From positions 1 to 64,000 of the forward strand of contig JAJCZV010000072.1 in the NCBI GenBank assembly GCA_029262175.1: 64,000 nt of DNA. Direction: 5' to 3'. The stretch comes from Gemmatimonadota bacterium (GTDB lineage: Bacteria > Gemmatimonadota > Gemmatimonadetes > Palauibacterales > Palauibacteraceae). Position numbers and translations under genes: made by a program. The notes under the pieces are model-generated. The model ran no database searches, was not told the origin of the DNA, and worked only from the letters and a program-made list of their open reading frames with translations. Below are positions 1 to 7,941 of the stretch, in pieces (position 1 is the first letter of the stretch; every line of letters starts with the position of its first letter).

Positions 1-2
1 AC

Positions 3-764
3 CTAGACCGCCGGCGAGGGGAGTCGGCCTTCCACGAGAAACACCGCTCGTTCGAAGCGCCGAGACTCCGGTTTGAGGAAGTCCCGTTTCCGGAACTCCA
101 CCGCCTCGCGCGTCGTGACCGCCGTCCACGTCATGAAATCCCGCGGTTTGGAGCGACGAAAAACCTCGGGCGTAAACGCCGCGACGTTCACGCCGCGCTC
201 GGGGTCTCGGGCCGAGGGATAGCGAAACGCTTCGATCTCCTTCTCGCGCATGGCGCGACCCAGGTCCTGTGTTTCGTCGTATCGGGTCTTCGAGGCGATC
301 CGTCGGCGAACCCGAGCGAAGCGTCTCGACAAGAAATCTACGCCGTGCTTCGTGCTCATCCGCACGCGAAACGCGGTATGGACCGTCTCGATCGTCCCGA
401 GATCGGCGGCAGTTCCCTCGAGAAAAACCAGACGGTAGTAGGCGGCCTCCGCGAGGGCCGTGTGGACCTCCTCCGACCCGTACCACAGCGAGGGTTCCAT
501 CGCGCTGCCGAACCGCGAACCGTAACGAAGCGGCGGGTATCGAAACGGCGTGAGCAACAGATAGTGCAGCTGAGACTCCGGAGCGGGCGGCTTCACGTCA
601 TCGATGAGGTCCTCTAGAACCGCCTGCTCCGCGTCCGAATCGACCAGCTTTCGGGTTGCAATCACGTGTTGAGCCTCGACGCAGCGCCAGGGATCGAGCG
701 CGAGAGGTTCGGGGATCTTTGGCGATCGTTCCAGCAGGGAAGCGAGCGGTCGCTCCGGCGTCAG
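3..764 (-). CDS. RES-domain toxin of a RES-Xre toxin-antitoxin pair
   Basis: About 253 residues if read from CTG at 764-762. The RES fold is recognised from the WRCVEAQH stretch near residue 26, the RYPPLRYGSRFG segment near 75 and the WYGSEEVHTALAEAAYYR stretch near 94. RES toxins of the MbcT/ParT type act on NAD+ or ADP-ribosylate target enzymes; that is family knowledge, not shown here. The first ATG/GTG/TTG start in frame (GTG 665) would cut off the conserved WRCVEAQH segment. The CTG at 764 overlaps the antitoxin stop as CTGA, so I prefer it. It lies directly downstream of the Xre/MbcA-type antitoxin. The pair is one of the few minus-strand units in the left half of the window. Function is fairly sure, the start less so. 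Confidence 0.8.
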   Translation of the reverse strand: MTPERPLASLLERSPKIPEPLALDPWRCVEAQHVIATRKLVDSDAEQAVLEDLIDDVKPPAPESQLHYLLLTPFRYPPLRYGSRFGSAMEPSLWYGSEEVHTALAEAAYYRLVFLEGTAADLGTIETVHTAFRVRMSTKHGVDFLSRRFARVRRRIASKTRYDETQDLGRAMREKEIEAFRYPSARDPERGVNVAAFTPEVFRRSKPRDFMTWTAVTTREAVEFRKRDFLKPESRRFERAVFLVEGRLPSPAV

Positions 765-1138
765 TTGCGGCCCCGCAGCGCGTCCAGATAACGCACGGTA
801 TCAACCAGACCTTGCACGGTGAGAATGCGTTCAGCGGGCACCCCGGCCAGGTGATCGTTGCGGGCGTGAAGCCAGGCTTTCGCCTGCTCGCCGTCGCCTC
901 CCACGAGCGTATCGAGGCTCCGAAACATCCGGAGGAAGATGAGGGCGAGTTCCCCCTCTTTACTTGCCGGGTCGAGGGTCCGCCCACGGGCCATCCGCGA
1001 CACGGAAGCAGCCGACGTACCGATGATCTCGGCCACGTCGAGGTTTCTCAGCCCCAAAATCCCGGCCGCTCGAAGGAGCGCGCGGGACAGTACTTCCTCT
1101 TTTGGTGGGGCTGTCGGGGTGGGGGCCACCTGACCCAT
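761..1138 (-). CDS. Xre/MbcA/ParS-type antitoxin
   Basis: A 125-residue protein with an N-terminal helix-turn-helix (LDVAEIIGTSAASVSRMARG, about residues 33-52) and a C-terminal toxin-binding segment ending in AKAWLHARNDHLAGVPAERILTVQGL, the layout of MbcA/ParS antitoxins that partner RES toxins. It should bind and block the RES protein and repress the shared promoter through the HTH. An upstream ATG at 1162 is in frame, but the AGGAG at 1151-1147 sits eight bases before ATG 1138, so I choose 1138. Its stop TGA (763-761) overlaps the CTG proposed as toxin start. A candidate promoter lies just upstream. Confidence 0.85.
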   Translation of the reverse strand: MGQVAPTPTAPPKEEVLSRALLRAAGILGLRNLDVAEIIGTSAASVSRMARGRTLDPASKEGELALIFLRMFRSLDTLVGGDGEQAKAWLHARNDHLAGVPAERILTVQGLVDTVRYLDALRGRN

Positions 1139-1166
1139 ATCACACACTCCTGTCTGGTGCACATGA

Positions 1167-1195
1167 AAAATACTCTACACATCTTTCTAGGGCAA
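1167..1195 (-). promoter_or_regulatory. Candidate sigma-70-type promoter of the toxin-antitoxin pair
   Basis: Read on the minus strand, TTGCCC (1195-1190) and TATTTT (1172-1167) are separated by exactly 17 bases, each matching the -35 and -10 consensus at four of six positions. Transcription would start about 20-25 bases before the antitoxin start. The match is modest, but this is an AT-rich spot in GC-rich DNA and correctly placed. Confidence 0.4.
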
Positions 1196-1261
1196 GATCC
1201 ACGCTCTGTGGCAAACGTCCCCGCTGCGAGCCGTCCAAGAGGTCGACTTCCGCGGGCAAAC

Positions 1262-1306
1262 GTGGTCTATTGTGGGCGATCGGTGCTCCGATCTAGACCA
1301 CCCACA
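1262..1306 (+). promoter_or_regulatory. Inverted repeats in the prfB leader with two competing foldings
   Basis: GTGGTCTA (1262-1269) is a perfect inverted repeat of TAGACCAC (1294-1301). Inside it, GATCGG (1278-1283) pairs with CCGATC (1288-1293) around the loop TGCT. A third pair, TGTGGG (1271-1276) with CCCACA (1301-1306), crosses the outer stem, so the two outer stems exclude each other unless a pseudoknot forms. It lies 70 bases before the prfB start. It could be an operator, an mRNA switch or part of a divergent control region; I cannot tell which. Confidence 0.4.
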
Positions 1307-1375
1307 GAAGCACTCCCACCACCACACCGAGAACACCATCGGTGCATCGCGACGTGCGGAGGGGCGAAGGAAGAC

Positions 1376-2489
1376 ATGGCGGAACTCGCGAGACAGAAGG
1401 AAAGTGCCGAAGCACTCCGAGGACGGCTCGACGAGCTACGGGGGTATCTTTGAGATCCCCCAAAAGCTGAGCCGCATCGAAGAGCTCGAAGAGCTGATGG
1501 CAGCCCCCGAATTCTGGAACGATCAGGCTCGGGCCAAAGGCGTGATCGGCGAGAACAATCGTCTGAAGAGTTGGACCCAGCCGTGGACCGAACTCTGCTC
1601 CGACCTCGACAACCTCCTCGAGATGGTCATGCTGCTCGAGGAAGAGAGCGACTCGGATCTAGAGGCGGAGTTGGAAGCCGGCGTGACCGGGGCCGAAAAG
1701 GGCGTCGCCGCCCTCGAGTTCAAGAACATGTTGCGCGGCGAAGATGCGCACCGGAGTGCGATCGTCACCATCAACCCCGGAGCCGGCGGTACCGAATCGC
1801 AGGACTGGGCAGAGATGCTGATGCGGATGTACACGCGCTGGGGAGAACAGCACGACTATAAAGTCGAACTGATGGATCTCATTACCGGGGAAGAGGCGGG
1901 CATCAAATCCGCGACGCTCGAGATCACGGGTGCGTTTGCGTACGGATATCTCACTGCGGAGCGCGGCGTCCACCGGCTCGTTCGCATCTCACCGTTTGAT
2001 TCCCAGGGTCGGCGACACACGTCGTTCGCGTCGGTCTTCGTGTATCCGGTGGTCGACGACGACATCGAGATCGAGATCAACGACGAAGACCTGCGAATCG
2101 ATACCTACCGCGCGTCGGGCGCCGGCGGGCAGCACATCAATAAGACAGACTCGGCCGTCCGCATCACGCACGAACCGAGCGGGATCGTGGTCGCGTGTCA
2201 GCAGGAGCGCAGTCAGCACAAGAACAAGTCGAAGGCGATGAAGATGTTGCAGGCCGCGCTCTATCAAAAAGCGGTCGAGGACCGCGAGGCGGACCGCGCC
2301 GAACTAGAAGGGACGAAGACCAAGATCGAATGGGGACAACAGATCCGTTCGTACGTCCTTCAGCCTTATAAGATGGCGAAGGATCACCGCACGAACACCG
2401 AAGTCGGCAACGTCGACGCGGTACTCGACGGGCAGATCGATGAGTTTATCGAAGCGTTTCTACAAGAGGCGGGGAAGAACCAAGCATGA
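1376..2489 (+). CDS. prfB: Peptide chain release factor 2 (RF2), with programmed +1 frameshift
   Basis: RF2 ends translation at UGA and UAA. The gene is in two frames: ATG 1376 opens 25 codons ending at an in-frame TGA (1451-1453), and a +1 shift there continues for 345 residues, giving about 370 residues (E. coli RF2 is 365). The peptidyl-tRNA hydrolysis motif GGQ is in SGAGGQHINKTDS, and the stop-reading SPF motif of RF2 is in VRISPFDSQGRR. GAAGGAAGAC provides a ribosome binding site before ATG 1376. It is the first gene of a plus-strand run and overlaps lysS by four bases (ATGA). The shift site makes RF2 autoregulatory: low RF2 favours shifting at its own UGA. Confidence 0.96.
1439..1454 (+). 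promoter_or_regulatory. RF2 autoregulatory +1 frameshift site
   Basis: The codons read CGG GGG TAT CTT TGA followed by G. This is the classical RF2 site: an internal Shine-Dalgarno-like G run (1440-1444), the slippery CTT (1448-1450) and the in-frame TGA (1451-1453). Skipping T1451 puts the ribosome on GAG and the long RF2 frame. It differs from the E. coli core mainly in CGG for AGG. Confidence 0.95.
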
Positions 2490-4096
2490 CGTGCCCTCAA
2501 TGCGGGAACGAGACCGCGGGTCTCCGCGATGGCCTGTGCCTGCCGTGCTGGTATGCGTCCGAGGATCGCCCGAAGCCAATGCGCGATCGCTTCGCCAAGC
2601 TCGCCCAGCTTCGAGAGGCGGGGGTCGAGCCGTTTGCCTATTCGTTCGATCGCACCGATACGCTTGATGCGGCGTTGGAAAAGTTCGAGGCGCTGGAGGC
2701 TGCGGCGGATGAACCGGCGGACAAAGAGTCGGTCGAGCTTGATGCCGTTCGGATCGCCGGTCGGATCCTCTCGTATCGTGATCTCGGGGGAAGCGCATTT
2801 GCGCACTTAGGCGATCGAGACGGCCGACTTCAGGTGCATCTAAAGAAGAATCTGGTGGAAGAAGAGGGAGCCGCCCTCATGGAACTCCTCGATCTCGGCG
2901 ATTGGATCGGCGTCGAGGGACCCATCTTTCGGACGCGACGAGGTGAAGTCACGGTACGCGTCGAGTCGGTGAAGTTGCTCTCGAAGACGCTTCGGCCGCT
3001 CCCGTTTGGGAAAGAGGAAGTGGGCGAGGACGGCGAACGCGTCGTCCACAGCGGGTTCGCCGACACCGAGGCTCGCTCCCGGCAGCGGTATGCGGACCTC
3101 GCCGTAAATCCCGACGTCCGCGAGACGTTTCGAGTCCGAAGTCGGGTGACATCGGCGATCCGCCGCTGGCTCGACGATCGAGACTTTCTCGAAGTCGAGA
3201 CTCCCGTCTTACAGCCGCTGTACGGTGGCGCGTTGGCCCGTCCGTTTTCGACGCACCACCACACGCTCGACCAAACGATGTATTTGCGGATCGCCGACGA
3301 ACTTTATCTGAAACGTCTCATCGTGGGGAACCTCGATCGGGTCTACGAGATCGGGCACGACTTTCGGAACGAAGGCATCGATCGCACGCACAATCCCGAG
3401 TTCACGATGCTGGAACTCTATTACGCGTTTGCGGACTACGAAGCGGTCATGGAGCTCACCGAGAACATGGTGAGCGACGTGGCGCTCGAGGTGATGGGAA
3501 CGACGAAGTTCGAGTGGGATGGGAAGCACGTAGACCTCGCACCGCCTTGGAAGCGGGTGCGTTGGGCAGACGCGTTCGAGGAGGCCACGGGTCTGGATCC
3601 GATCGCAGCGGACGACTCGGCGTTGAAGGCTCGCGCGCAGGCCACCGGTCGAGAGGACGCGGACACGCTCTCGAGGGTCCAGCTGCTCGACTCCTTGTTC
3701 TCGGATCTCGTCGAAGACCAGATCATCGATCCGGCCTTTGTCTACGATCACCCGATCGAAATGAGCCCGCTCGCCAAGCCCAAGCGGGGCAACCCTGCGT
3801 TCGCCGAGCGGTTCGAAGCCGTGGTATGCGGGTTCGAATTGGTCAACGCCTTTAGCGAACTCAACGACCCCATCGATCAATGGACGCGGTTTGCCGAGCA
3901 ACAGCTGCTTCGCGACGCAGGGGATCAGGACGCGATGAATATCGACGAGGACTACGTGCGGGCGCTCGAGTACGGTCTCCCACCCACCGGAGGGTTCGGC
4001 ATGGGCATGGACCGGCTCGTGATGCTGCTCACGGGGAAGACCTCGATTCGCGACGTGGTCTTGTTCCCGATGTTGCGACCGGAGGAAGGCGCCTAG
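2486..4096 (+). CDS. lysS: Lysyl-tRNA synthetase (class II) with N-terminal zinc-ribbon-like extension
   Basis: 536 residues. Class II LysRS is recognised from the OB-fold anticodon domain (GRILSYRDLGGSAFAHLGD), motif 2 (YEIGHDFRNEGIDRTHNPEFT) and motif 3 near the C terminus (GLPPTGGFGMGMDRLVM). It charges tRNA-Lys in the cytoplasm. The start ATG overlaps the prfB stop (ATGA). The first 30 residues carry Cys3, Cys6, Cys18 and Cys21 (CxxC-x11-CxxC), a zinc-ribbon-like knuckle that the E. coli enzyme lacks. An internal ATG at 2579 (MRDRFAKLAQLREAG) would give the standard length, so the extension needs proof. LolC/E follows directly. Confidence 0.95.
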   Translation: MTCPQCGNETAGLRDGLCLPCWYASEDRPKPMRDRFAKLAQLREAGVEPFAYSFDRTDTLDAALEKFEALEAAADEPADKESVELDAVRIAGRILSYRDLGGSAFAHLGDRDGRLQVHLKKNLVEEEGAALMELLDLGDWIGVEGPIFRTRRGEVTVRVESVKLLSKTLRPLPFGKEEVGEDGERVVHSGFADTEARSRQRYADLAVNPDVRETFRVRSRVTSAIRRWLDDRDFLEVETPVLQPLYGGALARPFSTHHHTLDQTMYLRIADELYLKRLIVGNLDRVYEIGHDFRNEGIDRTHNPEFTMLELYYAFADYEAVMELTENMVSDVALEVMGTTKFEWDGKHVDLAPPWKRVRWADAFEEATGLDPIAADDSALKARAQATGREDADTLSRVQLLDSLFSDLVEDQIIDPAFVYDHPIEMSPLAKPKRGNPAFAERFEAVVCGFELVNAFSELNDPIDQWTRFAEQQLLRDAGDQDAMNIDEDYVRALEYGLPPTGGFGMGMDRLVMLLTGKTSIRDVVLFPMLRPEEGA

Positions 4097-5350
4097 GTGG
4101 CGGATTCGAGCGCTGGGTTCGAACGCTACATCGCGCGCCGGTATCTGCGTGGTTCCGGCGGCCGTGGGCTCGTCTCGTTTATCACGGTCATCGCGGTCGG
4201 CGGCGTCGCGGTGGGGGTCATGGCGCTCATCATCGTGATCGGCGTGCTCGAAGGTCTGCAGACGAGCCTTCGTGACCGCATCCTGGGGGGCGGGCCGCAC
4301 GCAGTGGTGCTTCAAATGGATGATGGCTTCCGCATGACCGATTGGGCTGGTGTGGTCACGGCGATCGAGGCCGATCCGGATGTCGTGGCCGCCGCTCCGT
4401 TCATCCACACGGAGGTCGTGGTCAACGCGGGGGAAAGCTACAACAAGAGCATCACGCTTCGCGGCGTAGCCGACTCGCCATCGGCCGAACGGATCTCGGG
4501 TCTCGTCGACTATCTCGTCCTGGGCTCCTCGCCCTTTGGTGTGACCGAGTCCGATTTGCCTGGAATCGTCGTCGGCCGGGGCCTCGCAAGCAGTCTGGGG
4601 CTTTATATCGGGGAGAAGGTCACCGCTGCCTCGCTCGAGAACACCCCGATGACCGCGATCGGACTGACGCCCACCTATCGCCAGTTCGAGGTGGTTGGCG
4701 TCTTTCAAACGGGTCTCTATCAGTATGATGACGAGCTGGCCATCGTCGCGCTCCCCGAGGCGCAGACGCTCTTGGGGTTGGGAGACGCGGTCACGGGCGT
4801 GGAGTTCGATGTCGAAGACCCCTGGCGGGCTCAGCAGGCCGCGGCGCGTCTCGAAGAAAGCCTCGGCTGGCCGTATCGGATCCAGGAGTGGCAAGAGCTC
4901 AACCAGTCGCTTTTCGCGGCACTCCGCCTGGAGAAGTTCGGGATGGCGATCGTGCTCCTCTTGATCGTTCTGGTCGCCTCGTTCAACATCGTGTCCACGC
5001 TCGTGATGCTCGTCAGCGATCGGACGCGGGAGATCGGGATCCTTCGATCGATGGGCGTCACGGCCCGCGGCATCGGGCGGGTGTTCACCAACATGGGGCT
5101 GTTCATCGGGATCGTGGGCACGGCCATCGGCTTGGTTCTGGGCGCGACGCTCGCCTGGGCCCTGGCCACATTCCAGTTTATTTCGCTCCCCAGCAATGTC
5201 TATTTCATCGACAAACTCCCGGTCGCTTTGGATCCGCTCGATGTCGGGCTGATCGTGCTGGGGTCGATCCTGATCTCTTACGTGGCGACGCTCTATCCGT
5301 CTCGAAAGGCGGCGGACCTGACACCTGTCGACGCGATCCGTCACGAATGA
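4097..5350 (+). CDS. lolC: Lipoprotein-releasing ABC transporter permease (LolC/LolE family)
   Basis: 417 residues, GTG start immediately after the lysS stop. The N-terminal YIARRYLRG segment, a first membrane helix (FITVIAVGGVAVGVMALIIVIG, about residues 28-49), a large periplasmic domain, and three C-terminal helices followed by [18 protein letters not shown] are the FtsX/MacB/LolCE permease plan. It should extract outer-membrane lipoproteins from the inner membrane and hand them to a periplasmic carrier. The following ATPase gene overlaps by four bases, so the two form one transporter; with a single permease gene the complex may be a homodimer (LolF-like). Confidence 0.88.
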   Translation: MADSSAGFERYIARRYLRGSGGRGLVSFITVIAVGGVAVGVMALIIVIGVLEGLQTSLRDRILGGGPHAVVLQMDDGFRMTDWAGVVTAIEADPDVVAAAPFIHTEVVVNAGESYNKSITLRGVADSPSAERISGLVDYLVLGSSPFGVTESDLPGIVVGRGLASSLGLYIGEKVTAASLENTPMTAIGLTPTYRQFEVVGVFQTGLYQYDDELAIVALPEAQTLLGLGDAVTGVEFDVEDPWRAQQAAARLEESLGWPYRIQEWQELNQSLFAALRLEKFGMAIVLLLIVLVASFNIVSTLVMLVSDRTREIGILRSMGVTARGIGRVFTNMGLFIGIVGTAIGLVLGATLAWALATFQFISLPSNVYFIDKLPVALDPLDVGLIVLGSILISYVATLYPSRKAADLTPVDAIRHE

Positions 5351-6051
5351 GCGTCGCCGAGGCCGCAACCGTCCAGCCCGCAGTGGAGGCGCGCAACGTC
5401 TCTCGAACGTTTCCGAGTCCAGACGGCGGTTCGCTTCGGGTGCTCGAGGGCATCGACTTCTCGGTGCGGCCGGGCGAGTCGGTGGCCATCGTGGGGCAGA
5501 GTGGATCAGGGAAGTCGACCCTGCTCCAGCTCCTCGGGGGTCTCGACCACCCCACCGAAGGCGAGGTATGGCTGGCGGGTCAACGGGTCTCTGCGCTCGG
5601 AGATGCGGAGCTCGCACAGCTCCGGAACGCGCACGTAGGGTTCGTGTTTCAGTTTCACCACTTGCTGCGCGACTTCACGGCCGTCGAGAACGTAATGGTC
5701 CCGCAGCTGGTCGCCGGACGAGCACGGGAGGCGGCGCACGACAGGGCGATGGACTTGCTGGATCAGGTCGGATTGGTACCGCGCGCCAACCACCGGCCCG
5801 CAAAGCTCTCCGGCGGCGAACAACAACGGGTCGCGGTGGCTCGGGCCTTGGCTAACGCGCCCCCTCTGGTCCTAGCGGATGAACCGTCGGGGAATCTGGA
5901 TGTCGAAGCGACGAAACGGCTGCACGACCTGCTATTTGAACTGCTGGCGCGGCACGGGACGGCGCTGGTGGTGGTGACGCACAGCCGCGAATTGGCGGCC
6001 CGGGCCGAGCGGACGCTCCGTCTCGATCCGGACGGCCTCACCGTAACATGA
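5347..6051 (+). CDS. lolD: Lipoprotein-releasing ABC transporter ATPase LolD
   Basis: 234 residues. Walker A GQSGSGKS (about 52-59), a Q-loop in FVFQFHHLL, the signature [15 protein letters not shown] and Walker [14 protein letters not shown], with a terminal H-loop (VVTHSRELA). The FQFHHLL segment and the LolC/E gene immediately upstream, overlapping as ATGA, identify LolD rather than another MacB-type ATPase. It powers lipoprotein release for the outer membrane, matching the BAM and lipid A genes further down. Confidence 0.9.
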   Translation: MSVAEAATVQPAVEARNVSRTFPSPDGGSLRVLEGIDFSVRPGESVAIVGQSGSGKSTLLQLLGGLDHPTEGEVWLAGQRVSALGDAELAQLRNAHVGFVFQFHHLLRDFTAVENVMVPQLVAGRAREAAHDRAMDLLDQVGLVPRANHRPAKLSGGEQQRVAVARALANAPPLVLADEPSGNLDVEATKRLHDLLFELLARHGTALVVVTHSRELAARAERTLRLDPDGLTVT

Positions 6052-6297
6052 GGCCGTCATGTAATTTGCGACGACCGGGGCTGTCTGCCCGCTCGTCTTT
6101 TGACGCGAGCGACCGACACCTTGAGGGGTGGATTACTCGCGAGGGAACAAAGCGGCCGGAGGCCGGGTTTGGTGGGGCCTCCCGAGTGGGCGCGGAGTGA
6201 GGACGCCGTGGGACACACAGATGCTTTCAAGCGGAATAAGGGTTGCGATCTTTGGCGAAGACAAGCCGAGCGACGGGCTGAAGACCGGGAGCGAACG

Positions 6298-6795
6298 ATG
6301 GACTGCGAGAACTGCGGCGAGCGGGACGCGGAGATTACGCTCACCGAGATCGAAAACAACGAGATGAGGACGGTTCACCTGTGCTCGACCTGCGCGGCCC
6401 TCAAAGGGGTCAGCGTAGAGGGCTCCGGCGCGCCTCCGATCGCGGATTTACTGGCTCACCTCGGCGGCTCCGGCGGAGAGCAAGTCTTTGCGGCCGACGC
6501 GGAAGCCTGCGACTACTGCGGCACCGAGGCCCGCGAGTTTCGGAAGACGGGCCGGCTGGGCTGCCCACAATGTTACGCGCAGTTTGCCGACCAACTCCGT
6601 GCGTTGCTGGGGAGGGTCCACAACGCTTCGCAGCACATCGGGAAGGTCTACGTGAGTTCCGCCGTCGACGCAGATGACTCTCAAGCTCGCCTCTCCACGT
6701 TGAAGCGCCGGCTCGACCGAGCCGTCGAGATCGAAGATTTCGAGTCCGCCGCCGATCTACGCGATCAGATCCATATCCTGACGGAGGTGGTGTGA
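6298..6795 (+). CDS. mcsA: McsA-like zinc-finger/UVR protein, activator of the McsB arginine kinase
   Basis: 165 residues. Cysteine pairs CENC (3-6) and CSTC (about 29-32), then CDYC and CPQC (about 66-84), make two zinc fingers. The C-terminal LKRRLDRAVEIEDFESAADLRDQI is a UVR motif, as in McsA and UvrB/UvrC. In Bacillus McsA activates McsB and links it to ClpC. It is directly followed by mcsB (GTGA overlap) and clpC, so the assignment is firm. About 245 bases separate it from lolD. I found no CtsR gene, and no convincing CtsR box or CIRCE element, in that gap. Confidence 0.88.
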   Translation: MDCENCGERDAEITLTEIENNEMRTVHLCSTCAALKGVSVEGSGAPPIADLLAHLGGSGGEQVFAADAEACDYCGTEAREFRKTGRLGCPQCYAQFADQLRALLGRVHNASQHIGKVYVSSAVDADDSQARLSTLKRRLDRAVEIEDFESAADLRDQIHILTEVV

Positions 6796-7934
6796 GCGGC
6801 GTGCTGAGAGAAGGACCGGAACTCGAAGCACAGGGTCTCGACTGGCTCGACGACGTCGGACCCGAACACGAGATCGTGGTATCGACGCGCGTCAGACTCG
6901 CGCGGAACATCCAAGGGTTCTCCTTCGCTTCGCAGGCGACCGGCGAGGAGCGGGAAACGCTGTTTCAAAAGGCTCGGGAGGCGACACAGGCCACCGAGGT
7001 GCTCGGGGATGTCGATCTTTGGCAGATGACGGAGCTGGGCTCCTCGGAGCGGACGCTTCTTCTGGAGCGCCATCTGGTCAGCCGAGAATTGATCACCGGG
7101 CCGGATGGAGAGGCTCCTCGAGGATCCGCGCTGGCGCTCGGAAACCGCAAGGCCCTCGGCGTCATGATCAACGAGGAGGATCACCTTCGGCTGCAGACGC
7201 TCCGAGGCGGGTTCCAGCTCGTCGAGGCCTGGCGCGATGTCGATCAGCTCGACGAGGAGCTGGGGGGGCGGCTTCCGTTCGCATTCCACCACGAGTTCGG
7301 ATTCCTCACGTCTTGCCCGACCAACGTCGGGACGGGGCTTCGGGCTTCCGTGCTGATCCACCTTCCGGGTCTGGTGCTCACAAAACAGATCCACAAGGTC
7401 CTCGAGGGGATGGGGCAGTTCGGCGTCACGTACCGGGGCCTGTACGGTGAGGGCTCGAAGATCGTCGGGAATTTTTTCCAGGTATCCAATCAGACGACCT
7501 TGGGCAGAACCGAAGAGGATCTGATCGATTCGCTCAAGACGCTGGTCAGCCGCGTTATCGGATACGAGAGAAAGGCCCGATCACACCTGCTGCGAGAGGC
7601 GCCCAACGTTCTCGAGGACAAGGTCTGGCGCGCGTACGGGATCCTCGGGCATGCCCGGAGCCTGCCGTTCGAGGAAATGATGAATCTCCTATCTGCTATC
7701 CGGCTAGGGGTTTCGCTGAAACTTCTCAAAACGCCCAGTGTAGAGATGATCAGCCGCGTAATGATTCACGCGCAGACGGCGCACCTCGAGCGTGCCGCCC
7801 GCCGACGGTTGGACGAGACGGATGCGGACGTGTTCCGCGCTCAGTACGTTCGGGAAGCCCTGGCCGCGGACAGTGCGTCCGAGGACGAGGACACGGGAGA
7901 GGGATGGGATCGCCACAGCGGCGACGCGACTTGA
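6792..7934 (+). CDS. mcsB: Protein arginine kinase McsB
   Basis: 380 residues, GTG start overlapping the mcsA stop. The phosphagen-kinase-type catalytic domain shows [13 protein letters not shown] near residue 36, [11 protein letters not shown] near 124 and the [14 protein letters not shown] nucleotide and catalytic segment near 176. McsB phosphorylates arginines on damaged proteins, marking them for ClpC-ClpP. The neighbours McsA and ClpC give the whole recognition module. In Gram-positive bacteria this is usual; here it sits in a genome with full lipid A and BAM machinery. Confidence 0.93.
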   Translation: MSGVLREGPELEAQGLDWLDDVGPEHEIVVSTRVRLARNIQGFSFASQATGEERETLFQKAREATQATEVLGDVDLWQMTELGSSERTLLLERHLVSRELITGPDGEAPRGSALALGNRKALGVMINEEDHLRLQTLRGGFQLVEAWRDVDQLDEELGGRLPFAFHHEFGFLTSCPTNVGTGLRASVLIHLPGLVLTKQIHKVLEGMGQFGVTYRGLYGEGSKIVGNFFQVSNQTTLGRTEEDLIDSLKTLVSRVIGYERKARSHLLREAPNVLEDKVWRAYGILGHARSLPFEEMMNLLSAIRLGVSLKLLKTPSVEMISRVMIHAQTAHLERAARRRLDETDADVFRAQYVREALAADSASEDEDTGEGWDRHSGDAT

Positions 7935-7941
7935 GGCTAGG

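Noticed and set aside
3209..5617. 802-codon open frame on the minus strand opposite lysS and the LolC/E gene
   Set aside because: Composition is Arg/Asp/His-rich with no domain, and it mirrors two well-identified genes. Such antisense frames are common in GC-rich codon-biased DNA.
6052..6297. CtsR or HrcA operator upstream of mcsA
   Set aside because: I looked for GGTCAAA repeats and CIRCE halves and found only isolated TTGAC-like bases; no tandem or inverted pair is present.
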